Positions 9,019 through 19,029 of a stretch of 49,189 bases of DNA are shown in pieces. Under the pieces are notes generated by a model, which made no database searches, was not told the DNA's origin, and saw only the letters and a list, made by a program, of their open reading frames with translations. Every line of letters starts with the position of its first letter. Positions within the stretch are counted from its first letter, which is position 1. Location of the stretch: assembly GCF_001189365.1 (NCBI RefSeq), contig NZ_LFJJ01000013.1:1-49189 (forward strand). Direction: 5' to 3'. Made by a program: the position numbers and the translations under genes. The stretch comes from Candidatus Burkholderia verschuerenii. Its GTDB lineage: Bacteria; Pseudomonadota; Gammaproteobacteria; Burkholderiales; Burkholderiaceae.

Positions 9019-10395
9019 TCAGGTCAGCACGTTCCACAGCACCAGCCTCAGCACGAGTCCCACCACCGACACGATGGTCTGCAACACCGACCACACCGCG
9101 ACCGTCTGCTTCAACTTGAGGCCGAAGTATTCGCGGACCATCCAGAAGCCCGCGTCGTTGACGTGGCAAAAGAACACCGAGCCCGCGCCGATCGCCAGCG
9201 CCATCAGCGAGTTGTGCGTCGCGGACAGGCCGCTCACCACCGGCGCCACGATGCCCGCCGTCGTCGTGGTCGCAACTGTCGCGGATCCGGTCGCCTGACG
9301 CAGCGCCACCGCGATCAGCCACGCCAGCAGCAGCAAGGGCAAATGCGCGCCGACCGCGATCTTGCCGATGGTCGCGCTGATGCCCGCGTTGACCAGCATC
9401 TGCTTCAAGCCGCCGCCCGCGCCGATGGTCAGCAGGAGCGCGGCTATCGGCGGCAAGCTCTTGCGCAGAATTCCGCCGACGCGATCGCGCGCCATGCCGC
9501 GCGACCAGCCGAGCATCACGATGGCGAACAGCACGGTCAGCGCAAGCGCCACCAGCGGCTCGCCGACGAAATCGAGCGCGTCGTACAGCAGCGTGTCTTT
9601 CGTCAGCGCGAGCTTGGCGACGGTGCGGCCCAGCATCATCACGACGGGCAACAGGATGGTGACGAGCGAGATCGCAAAGCTCGGCTGCGACGCGCCGCCC
9701 GCCTGCTCGGTGAAAAGCTTGCCCATTTCCTCGGGCTCTTCCACATGCAGACGCTTCGAGATGAACATGCCGTACAACGGCCCGGCCAGCACGACGGCGG
9801 GCAGCGCGACGATCAGGCCGAGGCCGAGCGTCAGGCCCAGGTCCGCATGCAGCGCGCTCACCGCGATCAGCGGTCCCGGATGCGGCGGCAACAGCGCGTG
9901 CAAGGTCGTCATCCCGGCGAGCGCGGGTATGGCGATGCGCAGAATCGGCTGCTTCGAGCGGCGCGCCATCACGAAGATGATCGGCACCATCATCACGAGG
10001 CCGACTTCGAAGAACAGCGGCAGCCCGACGATGATCGCGACGGCGGCCATCATCCACGGCAGCGTTTTGGGCGTCGAGTGATCGAGCAGCGTGGTGACGA
10101 GGCGATTGGCCGCGCCGGATTCGGTCATCAGCGCGCCGAGCATGGCGCCCAGCGCGATGATGATGCCGACATCGCCGAGCAGCGCGCCCGCGCCCTTGCT
10201 GAACGCTTGCGAGATCGCTTCGAGCGGTTGATGCGCGGCGAAGCCCGCGACGAAGGTGCCGACGAGTATCGACAGGAACGGCGCGAGTTTGAGCACGCCG
10301 ATGGAAACGATGATGATGGCGAGCCCGAGCGCGCAGGCGATCAAAAGCTGGGTGTCGTGAGCGGACCACGCGGCGAGAGTTGTCGTTGGATTCAC
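9019..10395 (-). CDS. GntP-family gluconate:H+ symporter
   Basis: This is an inner-membrane permease of about 458 residues with some 12-14 hydrophobic segments. GntP-family segments include GDVGIIIALGAMLGALM, GLPLFFEVGLVMMVPI, ALLPPHPGPLIAVSALHA, ATGSATVATTTTAGI and FFCHVNDAGFWMVREYF. The family carries gluconate and related sugar acids by proton symport; the exact substrate is unknown. The GTG at 10395 was chosen because AAGGT lies 6 bases upstream; an in-frame ATG at 10428 is possible. Upstream, 10396-10683 holds no gene but carries repeated TTTTGCATGCA boxes. Confidence 0.9.
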   Translation of the reverse strand: MNPTTTLAAWSAHDTQLLIACALGLAIIIVSIGVLKLAPFLSILVGTFVAGFAAHQPLEAISQAFSKGAGALLGDVGIIIALGAMLGALMTESGAANRLVTTLLDHSTPKTLPWMMAAVAIIVGLPLFFEVGLVMMVPIIFVMARRSKQPILRIAIPALAGMTTLHALLPPHPGPLIAVSALHADLGLTLGLGLIVALPAVVLAGPLYGMFISKRLHVEEPEEMGKLFTEQAGGASQPSFAISLVTILLPVVMMLGRTVAKLALTKDTLLYDALDFVGEPLVALALTVLFAIVMLGWSRGMARDRVGGILRKSLPPIAALLLTIGAGGGLKQMLVNAGISATIGKIAVGAHLPLLLLAWLIAVALRQATGSATVATTTTAGIVAPVVSGLSATHNSLMALAIGAGSVFFCHVNDAGFWMVREYFGLKLKQTVAVWSVLQTIVSVVGLVLRLVLWNVLT

Positions 10396-10601
10396 GTTGA
10401 CCTTGTGCTGATGCAGATCGGCGAGCATGCCGATGCGATTACGATTTACTTTCGTTGTTGCTTTCGTTTTACATGCCGTGCGCGCGATGGCGCGACATGT
10501 CGGGCGTGAAGCCCCGTCGTAATAGCACTTTTTGAGATATCGGTCAAAAACCGCGCGGTTCAGTGCGGCCGTTGCGGCTGCGTCTGAGCAGGCGTTTTGT
10601 G

Positions 10602-10647
10602 TTTTGCATGCAGGATGCCAACCGGCGCGGCCGGCATTTTGCATGCA
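10602..10647. promoter_or_regulatory. paired TTTTGCATGCA boxes upstream of the GntP permease
   Basis: The 11-mer TTTTGCATGCA occurs at 10602-10612 and again at 10637-10647, start to start 35 bp apart. The core TTGCATGCAA is palindromic in the second copy, and a GC-rich inverted sequence lies between them. A separate dyad (ACATG..CATGT) lies near 10470-10500. The position, in the 288-bp gap upstream of the permease, suggests operator sites, but no regulator gene lies nearby. Confidence 0.35.
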
Positions 10648-10683
10648 ATCGAGCGGTGAGCGGAAAACTAACGCGCGATGCGT

Positions 10684-10974
10684 TCAGGCCGCTTCCTGCT
10701 CCGGCCCGGTCTTGCGCTCCGTCTGATCCAGCATGTCCAGCAGCTTGAGCACGCGCGCCCGCTGCACGGAAACGAGGTCGTTCTCCTCCGACAGCACGCG
10801 CAGGCGCATGCGCCAGTAAGGGCGATCGAGGCAGCCGAGCGGCGCGATCTCCGTCGAGTTGACGAAGGACGTGATCATGTATTCCAGATGATCGAGTTGC
10901 GCGTCCGCGCCGCGCGCGGGCTTGAGCGTCGCGCGCGTGCTTGCCGGATAGTCGAGGGCTTGCGATTTTTTCAT
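10684..10974 (-). CDS. hypothetical protein
   Basis: This 96-residue, soluble, charged protein is not assigned to a family I can name. It contains the segment LDHLEYMITSFVNSTEIAPL and a helical C-terminus (RARVLKLLDMLDQTER). The start at 10974 (MKKSQALDYP) was preferred over the upstream ATG at 11016 because conserved-looking sequence begins there. The ribosome binding site is weak. The 10975-11271 gap upstream holds no gene I can support; it is shared with the trehalase promoter region. Confidence 0.55.
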   Translation of the reverse strand: MKKSQALDYPASTRATLKPARGADAQLDHLEYMITSFVNSTEIAPLGCLDRPYWRMRLRVLSEENDLVSVQRARVLKLLDMLDQTERKTGPEQEAA

Positions 10975-11271
10975 CTCAGTCTGCCCGCACTGTTTTCCTT
11001 TTTTGTTCCTCTGCATGCCGTATGAAGCGAGCGCCCGGTTCGGGGCCGCTTAGCAATGTATACGGCGCATTGTGGAGAAACTTGAAGGCCGCGCTCAGCA
11101 TTCGGCATGCCCGCATCGCTCCGACATTGAGGATGACTCGATGCTTATCCGTAACGCTTGCTTGGCGCTTGCATGCCGTGCGATGCTTCGCCGTGCCCAG
11201 AAAACAGCAGCCATAGCAACCATAAAGCCGTGGGAGACCAGTCCGGTTCATCACCCTTGGAAGGAGTGAGC

Positions 11272-12864
11272 ATGATCGTACTGACGAGGCAGCACAGGTA
11301 TCGCGCGCGCAGCGTGTTGGGCGCCTGGATTTTGTTCGGTGCAGCAAGTACCGCGGCTTATGCGGATACGCAGACATTGGCGCCATTGCAGCCACCACCG
11401 AGCGAGCTATACGGCGATCTGTTCGTCGCGGTGCAAACGGCGCAGATCTTTCCCGATCAGAAGACTTTCGTCGACTCGACGCCGAAGATGGCGCCTGCGC
11501 AGATCGTCCAGCTTTACGAGCAGCAGAAGCTCGCGCCGAACTTCTCGCTCAAGGCCTTCGTCAACCAGTACTTCACGCCGCCCGCCAATCAGACCTTGCG
11601 CGAACACATCGACTGGTTATGGCCGCAACTCACGCGCACGACGACCACCGCGCCGCCCTACAGTTCGCTCATCCCGATGCCCAAGCCTTATGTCGTGCCC
11701 GGCGGACGTTTTCGCGAGGGCTACTATTGGGACACCTATTTCACGATGCTCGGCTTGCAGGAAGCCGGCCGCGAAGATCTCGTCGACAACATGCTCGACA
11801 ACTTCGCGTATCTGATCGATACCATCGGCCATATTCCCAACGGCAATCGCACGTATTACGTGAGCCGTTCGCAGCCGCCGTTTTTCTCGTACATGGTGGA
11901 ACTGGCCGCGCGCAAAGAGGGCGGTCGCGTCTATCAGAAGTACTTGCCGCAACTGCGCCGCGAACATGCGTACTGGATGCAGGGCGCTGACAGTCTGCAA
12001 CCCGGCGGCGCGGTGCGCAATGTCGTGATGATGCCGGATCGCACCGTCCTCAATCGCTATTGGGATGCAAGCGACACGCCGCGCGACGAGTCGTATCTCG
12101 AAGACGTGCAGACGGCGGCGATGGTGCCGGGCCGCCCGAAGAACGAGGTGTATCGCGATCTGCGCGCGGCGGCGGAAAGCGGCTGGGATTTCAGTTCGCG
12201 CTGGTTCGGCGACAACCAGACGCTGACGTCGATCCGCACGACATCGATCGTACCGGTCGATCTCAACAGCCTGATGTTCCATCTCGAGACGACCATCGCG
12301 ATCGCTTGCGGCGAGGCGCGCGACTTCCGCTGCGTCGGCGATTACATTCGGCAGGCGGCCAGGCGCGCCATCGGCATCAATCGTTATCTGTGGAATGAAA
12401 ACGGCTATTACGGCGACTACGATTGGAAGCTCGGGCAGCCGCGCAATAATCCGTCGGCGGCGATGCTGTATCCGCTATTTGCGAATGCGGCGTGGCCGGA
12501 TCGCGCGTACAAGACCGCGCGCACGGCCGAGACCGTGTTGCTGAAGCAAGGCGGCCTCGCGACGACGACGTTCAACACCACGCAGCAATGGGACGCGCCG
12601 AACGGCTGGGCGCCGTTGCATTGGATCGCCGTGCAGAGCCTGCGCCGCTATGGCCGCGCCGATCTCGCGCAACAGATCGGCACGCGCTTTCTGAGCGACG
12701 TCAATCACGTCTACGACACCGAACACAAGCTGGTCGAGAAGTATGTCGTGGAAGGCGCGGGAACGGGCGGCGGCGGTGGCGGCGAATATCCGCTGCAGGA
12801 TGGCTTCGGATGGACCAACGGCGTGACGCTGCGCCTGCTGGATCTGTACGCGCCGGGGCAGTAA
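11272..12864 (+). CDS. treA: periplasmic alpha,alpha-trehalase (GH37)
   Basis: This enzyme hydrolyses trehalose to two glucose molecules in the periplasm. It has 530 residues from ATG 11272, with AAGGAG 7 bases upstream and an N-terminal signal sequence (hydrophobic [13 protein letters not shown], cleavage near AYA-DT). Both GH37 signatures are present: [15 protein letters not shown] near residue 143 and [14 protein letters not shown] near 438. The likely catalytic acid Asp lies in [10 protein letters not shown] near 306 and the catalytic Glu in [13 protein letters not shown] near the C-terminus, after a short Gly run. The frame is intact. The length matches characterised periplasmic trehalases. 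Confidence 0.95.
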   Translation: MIVLTRQHRYRARSVLGAWILFGAASTAAYADTQTLAPLQPPPSELYGDLFVAVQTAQIFPDQKTFVDSTPKMAPAQIVQLYEQQKLAPNFSLKAFVNQYFTPPANQTLREHIDWLWPQLTRTTTTAPPYSSLIPMPKPYVVPGGRFREGYYWDTYFTMLGLQEAGREDLVDNMLDNFAYLIDTIGHIPNGNRTYYVSRSQPPFFSYMVELAARKEGGRVYQKYLPQLRREHAYWMQGADSLQPGGAVRNVVMMPDRTVLNRYWDASDTPRDESYLEDVQTAAMVPGRPKNEVYRDLRAAAESGWDFSSRWFGDNQTLTSIRTTSIVPVDLNSLMFHLETTIAIACGEARDFRCVGDYIRQAARRAIGINRYLWNENGYYGDYDWKLGQPRNNPSAAMLYPLFANAAWPDRAYKTARTAETVLLKQGGLATTTFNTTQQWDAPNGWAPLHWIAVQSLRRYGRADLAQQIGTRFLSDVNHVYDTEHKLVEKYVVEGAGTGGGGGGEYPLQDGFGWTNGVTLRLLDLYAPGQ

Positions 12865-12933
12865 GCGCGGTCGAGGAGGCGTCGCGGAGAACTCGCTACA
12901 CTGCAACGTAGTTCGATATCGGAGAGAACGTCC

Positions 12934-13656
12934 GTGACGCTTCCCAACGTAAAGGCATTCGTATTCGATGTATTCGGCACCGTGGTGGACTGGCGCGGCG
13001 GCGTCGCGCGCGAGGCCGCGCCGTTTCTGCAGCGCTATGGCAAGCCCTGCGCGCAAGCCGACGATTTCGCCGGTGCCTGGCGCAGCCGCTACGTCCCCGC
13101 GATGAAAAAAGTGCGCAGCGGCGAGCGGCCGTTCGTGCGACTCGACGTGCTGCATCGCGAGAATCTCGACGACTTGCTGGCGGATTTCTGCGCCGATCCG
13201 CAAGCGGTCCCGAAGGACGCGCTCGACGAACTGAATCTCGCGTGACATCGGCTGGATCCGTGGCCGGATTCGGTGCCGGGCCTGACGCGATTGAAGGCGC
13301 GGCACATCATCGCGCCGGCATCGAACGGCAATATTCGCTTGATGGTCGATATGGCGAAGCACGGCGGCCTGCCGTGGGACACGATCCTCGGCGCGGAGAT
13401 CGCGCGCAGCTTCAAGCCGAATCGCGAGGTCTACGAGCGCACGGTCGACGCGCTGATGATGCAGCCCGAGGAAGTGTGCTTCGTCGCCGCCCATAACGAC
13501 GATCTCGCGGCGGCGCGATCATGCGGGCTCAAAACCGCGTTTATCGCGCGGCCTTACGAGCATGGCCCGAAACAGGTCAGGGATTTCGAAGCCGACAGCG
13601 ATTGGGATGTGATCGTCAAAGGCATCGACGAACTCGCCGATGCGGCCGGTGCCTAG
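12934..13656 (+). pseudogene. haloacid dehalogenase type II, in-frame TGA
   Basis: The 241-codon frame encodes an L-2-haloacid dehalogenase-type HAD enzyme, starting at GTG 12934 with GGAGAG upstream. Motif I is AFVFDVFGTVVDWRG; later landmarks are ASNGNIRLMVDMAKHGG and FKPNREVYERTVDAL, then VCFVAAHNDDLAAARSCG. Codon 104 is TGA at 13243-13245, exactly where family members have Trp in the stretch LNLA-W-HRLDPWPD, so it looks like a TGG to TGA change. The frame is otherwise open on both sides. Without read-through the product lacks the cap end and motifs II-IV. Confidence 0.85.
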
Positions 13657-13663
13657 TTGAGTC

Positions 13664-13700
13664 AAAACGCGATGACGGCGTGTTAGCCGTCATCGCTTAT
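13664..13700. terminator. bidirectional terminator hairpin
   Basis: An 11-bp perfect stem (GCGATGACGGC at 13669-13679, GCCGTCATCGC at 13686-13696) has a 6-base loop. On the minus strand it is followed by GTTTTGAC, a short U tract serving the DUF1330 gene. On the plus strand it follows the broken dehalogenase gene. Confidence 0.7.
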
Positions 13701-13702
13701 CG

Positions 13703-13996
13703 TCAGGCAATGCCTTCGACGATACGGAAGTCGCGCTCGCATGCATCGCCGAGCACTTTCAGCGCTTCCTGATACTTTGCGCTATTGAAGGTCGCGATGG
13801 CCTGATCGAGCGAATCGAATTCGATCAACACGGTGCGCTCCTTGATGCCGTAGCCTTGCGTCATTGCAGCGGTACCGCGCACGAGCGGACGGCCGCCGTG
13901 TTCCTTGATGGCTTCCGTCGCGAGCTTCGAATATTCCTGCACCTGTTCGGGCTTGTTGATCTTTCGGTATGCGCTGACCCAATATCCTTTTGCCAT
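13703..13996 (-). CDS. DUF1330 family protein
   Basis: This is a 97-residue small alpha/beta protein of the DUF1330 family, related to dimeric ferredoxin-like barrels. It shows the usual opening (KGYWVSAYRKINKP), HGGRPLVRG, VLIEFDSLDQAIATFNS and the C-terminal RDFRIVEG. The function of the family is not established. The start at 13996 was chosen because AGGAGA lies 6 bases upstream; the nearer ATG at 14002 falls inside that ribosome site. It ends at the shared hairpin 13664-13700. Confidence 0.85.
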   Translation of the reverse strand: MAKGYWVSAYRKINKPEQVQEYSKLATEAIKEHGGRPLVRGTAAMTQGYGIKERTVLIEFDSLDQAIATFNSAKYQEALKVLGDACERDFRIVEGIA

Positions 13997-14090
13997 GTCC
14001 ATCTCCTATGTTCGTTGTGCGGCGCGTGCCGCGATGCGTTCGGTGCGTCGGCCAGCATAGCAAAGAATCGCTTGATGTCTTCGCTCGTCT

Positions 14091-14969
14091 TCAATCGGCG
14101 GCGTACTTGCGATCGAGTTCGTCGAAGAAGGGCTTGTTCACTAGCCGCTGACGTTCCGCGAATGGTGCGACGATAGCTGGGTCTTCATCGAGCCGGCCTT
14201 GCTGCTTGAGACCGGAGAGCGCCGTCTGCATGCCGCGCACCGCGCCTTGCAGTGCGGTATTGGCGTACAGCACGAGACTGAAGCCGAGTTGCGCGAGTTC
14301 GTCGCGGCCCGTGACGGGCGTCTTGCCACCGATCACGATATTGATGAGTTGTGGTGCATCGAGCAGCTTGGGCAAGGACGCGATCTGTTCCGGCGTTTCC
14401 ACCGCTTCGATAAAGAGAATGTCCGCGCCCGCGTCGACGAAAGCGCGCGCGCGCTCGATCGCCGCATCGAAGCCTTCGACCGCACAGGCATCCGTGCGCG
14501 CGATGATCTGAAAGTTCGGGTCCTCGCGCGCATCGACCGCCGCGCGGATCTTGCCGACCATTTCGCTCGTCGTGATGACGCCCTTGCCCGCGAAGTGGCC
14601 GCATTTTTTCGGCATCACCTGATCTTCGAGCTGGATCGCATCGGCGCCGGCGCGCTCCAGCGTGCGCACCGTATGACGCACGTTTACCGCATTGCCGAAG
14701 CCCGTATCGGCGTCGACGATCAGCGGCAGGTCCACCGCATCGCGGATGCGTGAGGTATGCTCCGCGATTTCCGTCAGCCCGATAAACGCCAGATCCGGCA
14801 AGCCGAGCGACATGTTGGTGACGCCCGCGCCCGTGATGTAGAGCGCTTCGAAACCGAGATCGGCGGCGACGCGCGCGCTCATCGCGTTGAACGCGCCCGG
14901 CAGCAGCAGGGCATTGCGCGCGTTCACGCGTTCGCGAAACGCGGCGCGGCGGGAGGAAGTGGTGGTCAT
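14091..14969 (-). CDS. isocitrate lyase/PEP mutase-family carbon-carbon lyase
   Basis: This 292-residue protein belongs to the isocitrate lyase/phosphoenolpyruvate mutase superfamily, close to oxaloacetate decarboxylase and 2-methylisocitrate lyase. Visible are LLLPGAFNAMSARVAADLGF, LPLIVDADTGFGN (metal-binding Asp residues), IQLEDQVMPKKCGHF (the KKCGH loop carries the catalytic Cys in lyase members) and IIARTDA. The exact substrate is not decided by sequence alone. ATG 14969 was chosen as the family N-terminus (MTTTSSRRAAFRERV); the long upstream frame is not supported. It lies 94 bp upstream of the DUF1330 start on the same strand. Confidence 0.85.
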   Translation of the reverse strand: MTTTSSRRAAFRERVNARNALLLPGAFNAMSARVAADLGFEALYITGAGVTNMSLGLPDLAFIGLTEIAEHTSRIRDAVDLPLIVDADTGFGNAVNVRHTVRTLERAGADAIQLEDQVMPKKCGHFAGKGVITTSEMVGKIRAAVDAREDPNFQIIARTDACAVEGFDAAIERARAFVDAGADILFIEAVETPEQIASLPKLLDAPQLINIVIGGKTPVTGRDELAQLGFSLVLYANTALQGAVRGMQTALSGLKQQGRLDEDPAIVAPFAERQRLVNKPFFDELDRKYAAD

Positions 14970-15096
14970 GGCTTGAGGTCCGCAAAAGTTGGAATGAGCG
15001 CTGGGCGCCTCCGTCATGCTAAAGCTTCCGCACGATGCACGCAGCATGATCGCGCGTCTGGATGGACAATGAGCACGAACGAAACAGGAGCATCGC

Positions 15097-16278
15097 ATGA
15101 ATGAACCGCTGAAGGATCTGCCCTTGCCGGAGCGCATCCGCTCGCGCATCGTCGATAACGGCAATGGCCTCGCTATGCATGTGCTCGAGGCGGGTTTCGA
15201 AACGTCGGGGCGTCCGTGCATCGTGTTGCTGCACGGCTTTCCCGAACTCGCTTATAGCTGGCGCAAGCTGATGCTGCCGCTGGCCGATGCGGGCTATCGC
15301 GTGATCGCGCCGGATCAGCGCGGCTATGGCCGCACCACGGGCGGCGATGCATCGTACGGCACGAACGATCTCGATGCCTTCGCATTCCCGAACCTCGTGC
15401 GCGATGTGCTCGGCCTGTTGTCGGCGCTGGGCATCGGCCGCGTCGCGGCGGTCGTCGGACATGACTTCGGTTCGCCGGTCGCGGCATGGTGCGCGCTGAT
15501 TCGGCCCGATGTGTTCGCCGCCGTCGTGATGATGAGCGCGCCCTTCGCGGGACCGCCGACTTTCGCGTTCGGCGGCGCATCGGACGATCTGCCGCACGAG
15601 CCGGCCGAATCGCCTGCTGCCGCGATGGCGCATGCCGTCGCGGGACTCGCCACGCTCACGCCGCCGCGCAAGCATTATCAGTGGTATTACTCGGGACCAC
15701 AGGCGAACGACGACATGCTGCGCGCGCCTCAAGGACTCGCCGCGTTTCTTCGTGCCTACTTCCATATGAAGAGCGCGGACTGGTCCGGCAATCAGACGCA
15801 TCCGCTCAAGGAAATGTCGGCGCAGGAACTGGCGCAATTGCCGGCGTATTACGTGATGCAGGCGGATCGCACCATGCCCGAGACCGTCGCCGAGCATATG
15901 CCCGATGCAGAGCACGTCGCGCGCTGCGCTTGGCTTTCGGATGACGAACTCGCGATCTACGCGAGCGAATACGCGCGCACGGGTTTTCAGGGCGGCCTCA
16001 ACTGGTATCGATGCGGCACCGACGAGCGCTTCGTCGCCGCGCTACGCCTGTGGTCCGGCTGCACGATCGATGTGCCCGCGTGTTTCATCGCGGGCAGCAG
16101 CGACTGGGGCGTGTACCAGCGCCCCGGCGATGTCGAACAGATGCGCGTGCGCGTCTGCACGCGCTTTCGCAACGTGCATCTGATCGAGGGCGCGGGGCAT
16201 TCGGTGCAGCAGGAGCAGCCGAAGACGGTGGCGAATCGCATCGTGCGCTTTCTCAGGCAGGAATCGCCGGACTTCTGA
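15097..16278 (+). CDS. alpha/beta-hydrolase, epoxide hydrolase type
   Basis: This 393-residue protein has an alpha/beta fold with epoxide hydrolase features: HGFPE (HGxP oxyanion motif, about residue 46), GHDFGS with nucleophilic Asp (about 126), and GAGHSVQQEQP with the base His near the C-terminus. Lid tyrosines are plausible in HYQWYYSG and YYVMQADRT. These enzymes open epoxides to diols through an ester intermediate. It has a clear AGGAG 6 bases before ATG 15097. It is divergent from the lyase gene, with a 127-bp gap. Confidence 0.88.
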   Translation: MNEPLKDLPLPERIRSRIVDNGNGLAMHVLEAGFETSGRPCIVLLHGFPELAYSWRKLMLPLADAGYRVIAPDQRGYGRTTGGDASYGTNDLDAFAFPNLVRDVLGLLSALGIGRVAAVVGHDFGSPVAAWCALIRPDVFAAVVMMSAPFAGPPTFAFGGASDDLPHEPAESPAAAMAHAVAGLATLTPPRKHYQWYYSGPQANDDMLRAPQGLAAFLRAYFHMKSADWSGNQTHPLKEMSAQELAQLPAYYVMQADRTMPETVAEHMPDAEHVARCAWLSDDELAIYASEYARTGFQGGLNWYRCGTDERFVAALRLWSGCTIDVPACFIAGSSDWGVYQRPGDVEQMRVRVCTRFRNVHLIEGAGHSVQQEQPKTVANRIVRFLRQESPDF

Positions 16279-16419
16279 TATGCACGAAAACTGAAACCGT
16301 TTCATCTTGTAACTGCATCCTACGAAAAGAAACGATCGGAACTTAGGCATTTTTCTTTTGGTCCACGCACCGCGCGCCCGCCATTCATAAAAGGCGCGTG
16401 AACCAAGAGGAGAATACCG

Positions 16420-17709
16420 ATGGACAACAACCGCGTTGCCGCGCTCGATGCAGGCCGGGCGCTCGCGATCGTCGGGGTAGTGGCCGTACATTTGTCGTTC
16501 CAGTTTCCCAATCTGCCCGGCGGCGTCACGCTGATGGCGCGCATGGGGCAATACGGCGTACAGCTTTTCTTCGTGATCAGCGCGATCACCATTTTCATGA
16601 CGCTCGAAACGGATCACGCTCGCTGCGCGGGCGTGCGTCATGTCACCTTGCGTTTCTATATCAAACGTTTCTTCCGCATTGCGCCGCTCTATTACGCGGC
16701 CATCGCGATCTACGGGCTGATCAGTTACGGCGCGGCGCGTTCGGGTATCGAGCGGGCATGGGTTCTGGGCGTGCACGGTCCCGTCGATGTGCTGCTCAAC
16801 ATGCTGTTCCTGCATGCGCTGTCGCCGACGGCGATCAACAACGTGGTGCCCGGCGGCTGGTCGATCGGCGTCGAAATGCTGTTCTACATGATCGCGCCGC
16901 TGCTGTTCTTCCTCGCGATGAATCGCGTGCGCTTGATGTTCGCGACCGTCGTGCTGCTCGCCGTATCCGCCGCCGTTTTATCGATGAGCGATTGCAACGG
17001 CACGCTCGAATGCAACGTCCACAACAACTCGTTCAGCTATTTCTGGCCGCCCGTGCAGGGACCGTGCTTTATCGTCGGGATGTGGGGATGGTATGCGTTT
17101 CGCGAGCATTTGCTGGGCGCATCGACCTTGACGCGCCGCGCGCCGTGGATGTATCTGTCGCTCGCGGCGGGCTTCGCGTTGTTGACCGCCGCGTTAGGCG
17201 TGTGGCTCGACAAGGCGCATGCGCTCGCGCCGATCGTCGCCGCATGCAGCGCGGTGGCGTTTCTGCTGTTCGTCTGCACGCGGCGCGCGCGCGTGCATCG
17301 CGCGGAAGGGGAGAAGAGAACGGTGCCGGGCGAACGTGCCGTGCGTCGATGCGCGGCGGCGCTGGGCCGCGAGAGCTACGGCATCTATCTGTGGCACTTT
17401 ATCTGCGTGTACGTGACCTTCCATTTCTTCGAAGGCCGTTTTCACGCCGAGGATCACGAGACGTCGATCGCGCTGTACGTGACGACGCTTACCGTGGTGC
17501 TGCTCGCGTCGTATGTGTTGTCGCGCGTATCGGACCGGTTGATTCAGGGACGCGCGACGCGTTTGTCGCGACGGCTGCTTGCATCGGTCGATCGGCGTTT
17601 CCATGCGATGCGCGATACACGCATCGCACGGGACACGCTGACGGCACGACTCAACCGCCCGACACTTCCAGCGGACGTTCGGCCTTCGTACGCAGACCGT
17701 ACGCCGTAA
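16420..17709 (+). CDS. membrane acyltransferase of the acyltransferase-3 family
   Basis: This 429-residue integral membrane protein has about ten hydrophobic segments. It has the acyltransferase-3 opening (LDAGRALAIVGVVAVH with the catalytic-type His, then QLFFVISAITIF), FYIKRFFRIAPLYY, GGWSIGVEMLFYMIAPLLF and YGIYLWHFICVYV. Such proteins O-acylate surface polysaccharides or other extracytoplasmic substrates. AGAGGAGA precedes ATG 16420. Its 3' end overlaps the convergent sigma-54 regulator by 59 bp; the last 40 or so residues are basic and of low confidence as a functional domain. Being next to a VpsR-like regulator makes a role in exopolysaccharide modification plausible. Confidence 0.88.
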   Translation: MDNNRVAALDAGRALAIVGVVAVHLSFQFPNLPGGVTLMARMGQYGVQLFFVISAITIFMTLETDHARCAGVRHVTLRFYIKRFFRIAPLYYAAIAIYGLISYGAARSGIERAWVLGVHGPVDVLLNMLFLHALSPTAINNVVPGGWSIGVEMLFYMIAPLLFFLAMNRVRLMFATVVLLAVSAAVLSMSDCNGTLECNVHNNSFSYFWPPVQGPCFIVGMWGWYAFREHLLGASTLTRRAPWMYLSLAAGFALLTAALGVWLDKAHALAPIVAACSAVAFLLFVCTRRARVHRAEGEKRTVPGERAVRRCAAALGRESYGIYLWHFICVYVTFHFFEGRFHAEDHETSIALYVTTLTVVLLASYVLSRVSDRLIQGRATRLSRRLLASVDRRFHAMRDTRIARDTLTARLNRPTLPADVRPSYADRTP

Positions 17710-19029
17710 GCATGCGATACAGCGTGACGCGCGAGATGCCGAGTTCGTCGGCCGCTTCGCCGAGGCGTCCGCGATGGCGCAGCAGCGCCACTTCGATCGC
17801 CTGACGCTCCGCCATTTCGCGCGCTTGCGCGAGCGTCATCGGCGGCGCTTCGGCGTATTCGCCGAGTTCGAGATCGCTCGCCAGAATCTGCCGGCCTTCC
17901 GACATGACGATGGCGCGGCGCACGCGATTGATAAGCTCGCGCACGTTGCCCGGCCAGCCGTAGTTATGCATCGCGGCGATCGCGCACGGCGAGAAACCGC
18001 GCAGACGGCGGCTCGCATCCTTGCGGAAGCGCTCGAGCATGTGATTGGCAAGCAGCTCGATATCCTTGCCGCGCACGCGCAGCGGCGGCTCGTCGATCTG
18101 CAACACGCAAAGACGGTGATACAAGTCCGCGCGGAAGCGGCCTTCGATCATCGCGGCCTGCATGTCGACGTGCGTCGCGGAGATGATGCGCACATCGACA
18201 TCGGTCGAAGTCTGTCCGCCGAGCCGTTCGATCTTGCGCTCCTGCAGGAAGCGCAACAGGCTCGCCTGGCTTTCGAGCGGCAAGTCGCCGATTTCATCGA
18301 GAAACAGCGTGCCGCCGTTGGCCGCTTCGACGCGGCCGATCTTGCGCTGATTCGCGCCCGTGAACGCGCCGCGCTCGTAACCGAACAGCTCCGATTGCAG
18401 CAGATGCGGTGGAATCGCGCCGCAGTTGATCGCGACGAACGGCTGATCGCGACGCACCGAACGTTCGTGAATGGCGACCGCGGTGAGTTCCTTGCCGGTG
18501 CCGGATTCGCCGGAGATGACACGGGCGCGTCGGTCATCGCAACCTTGCGAATCGAACGATAAAGCGCCTGCATCGCGTCGCAGGAGCCGACCATCGCGCT
18601 TTCCTTGGCGTCGTCGCGGCGCGGGTCGTTGCTTGCGGCGTCGTGCAGTGCCACCATGCCGTATGCATGGCCCACTGCATCGACGATACGGTCCGCGCCC
18701 GAAGGCAGCGTCACGTAATCGAAGCAGAAATCGCGGATCAGACGGCAGATGTCCGGGTTCTCGACATGCTCGGCATCGACAGTCGCGACCCAGCCGATCT
18801 GAATGGACGACAGCAATTCGGTCAGCGCGCCGGTGTCCTTCGCAAAGCCGCGGCTCGTCAGATCGACGATGCCCGCCGCCGCGCGCTTGCCGCTGCGTGC
18901 GCCGCCATTTTTGGGCGGCTTGGCCGGATCGACATATTCGATCGTCCAGCCCCGCGCGCCGAGACGTTCGGATAGATCTTCCGGTACGGTCCGACCGGCG
19001 AAATACAGTGTTCTTGTTTCCCCGTTCAT
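17651..19029 (-). pseudogene. VpsR-like sigma-54-dependent transcriptional activator, frameshifted
   Basis: The restored product of about 459 residues has an N-terminal VpsR-type domain (about 1-140, starting TRTLYFAGRTVPEDLSERLG), a AAA+ sigma-54 interaction domain (Walker A SGESGTGKE, GAFTGA loop in ERGAFTGANQRK, Walker B GGTLFLDEIGDLP, NYGWPGNVREL) and a Fis-type helix-turn-helix (LGEAADELGISRVTLYRML). The frame must change near 18519-18521, where one base appears to be missing between TDAPV and ISGESGTGKE, separating the sensor domain from the AAA+ domain. VpsR homologues activate exopolysaccharide and biofilm genes in response to c-di-GMP. The ATG at 19029 has only a weak ribosome site. 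Confidence 0.88.
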
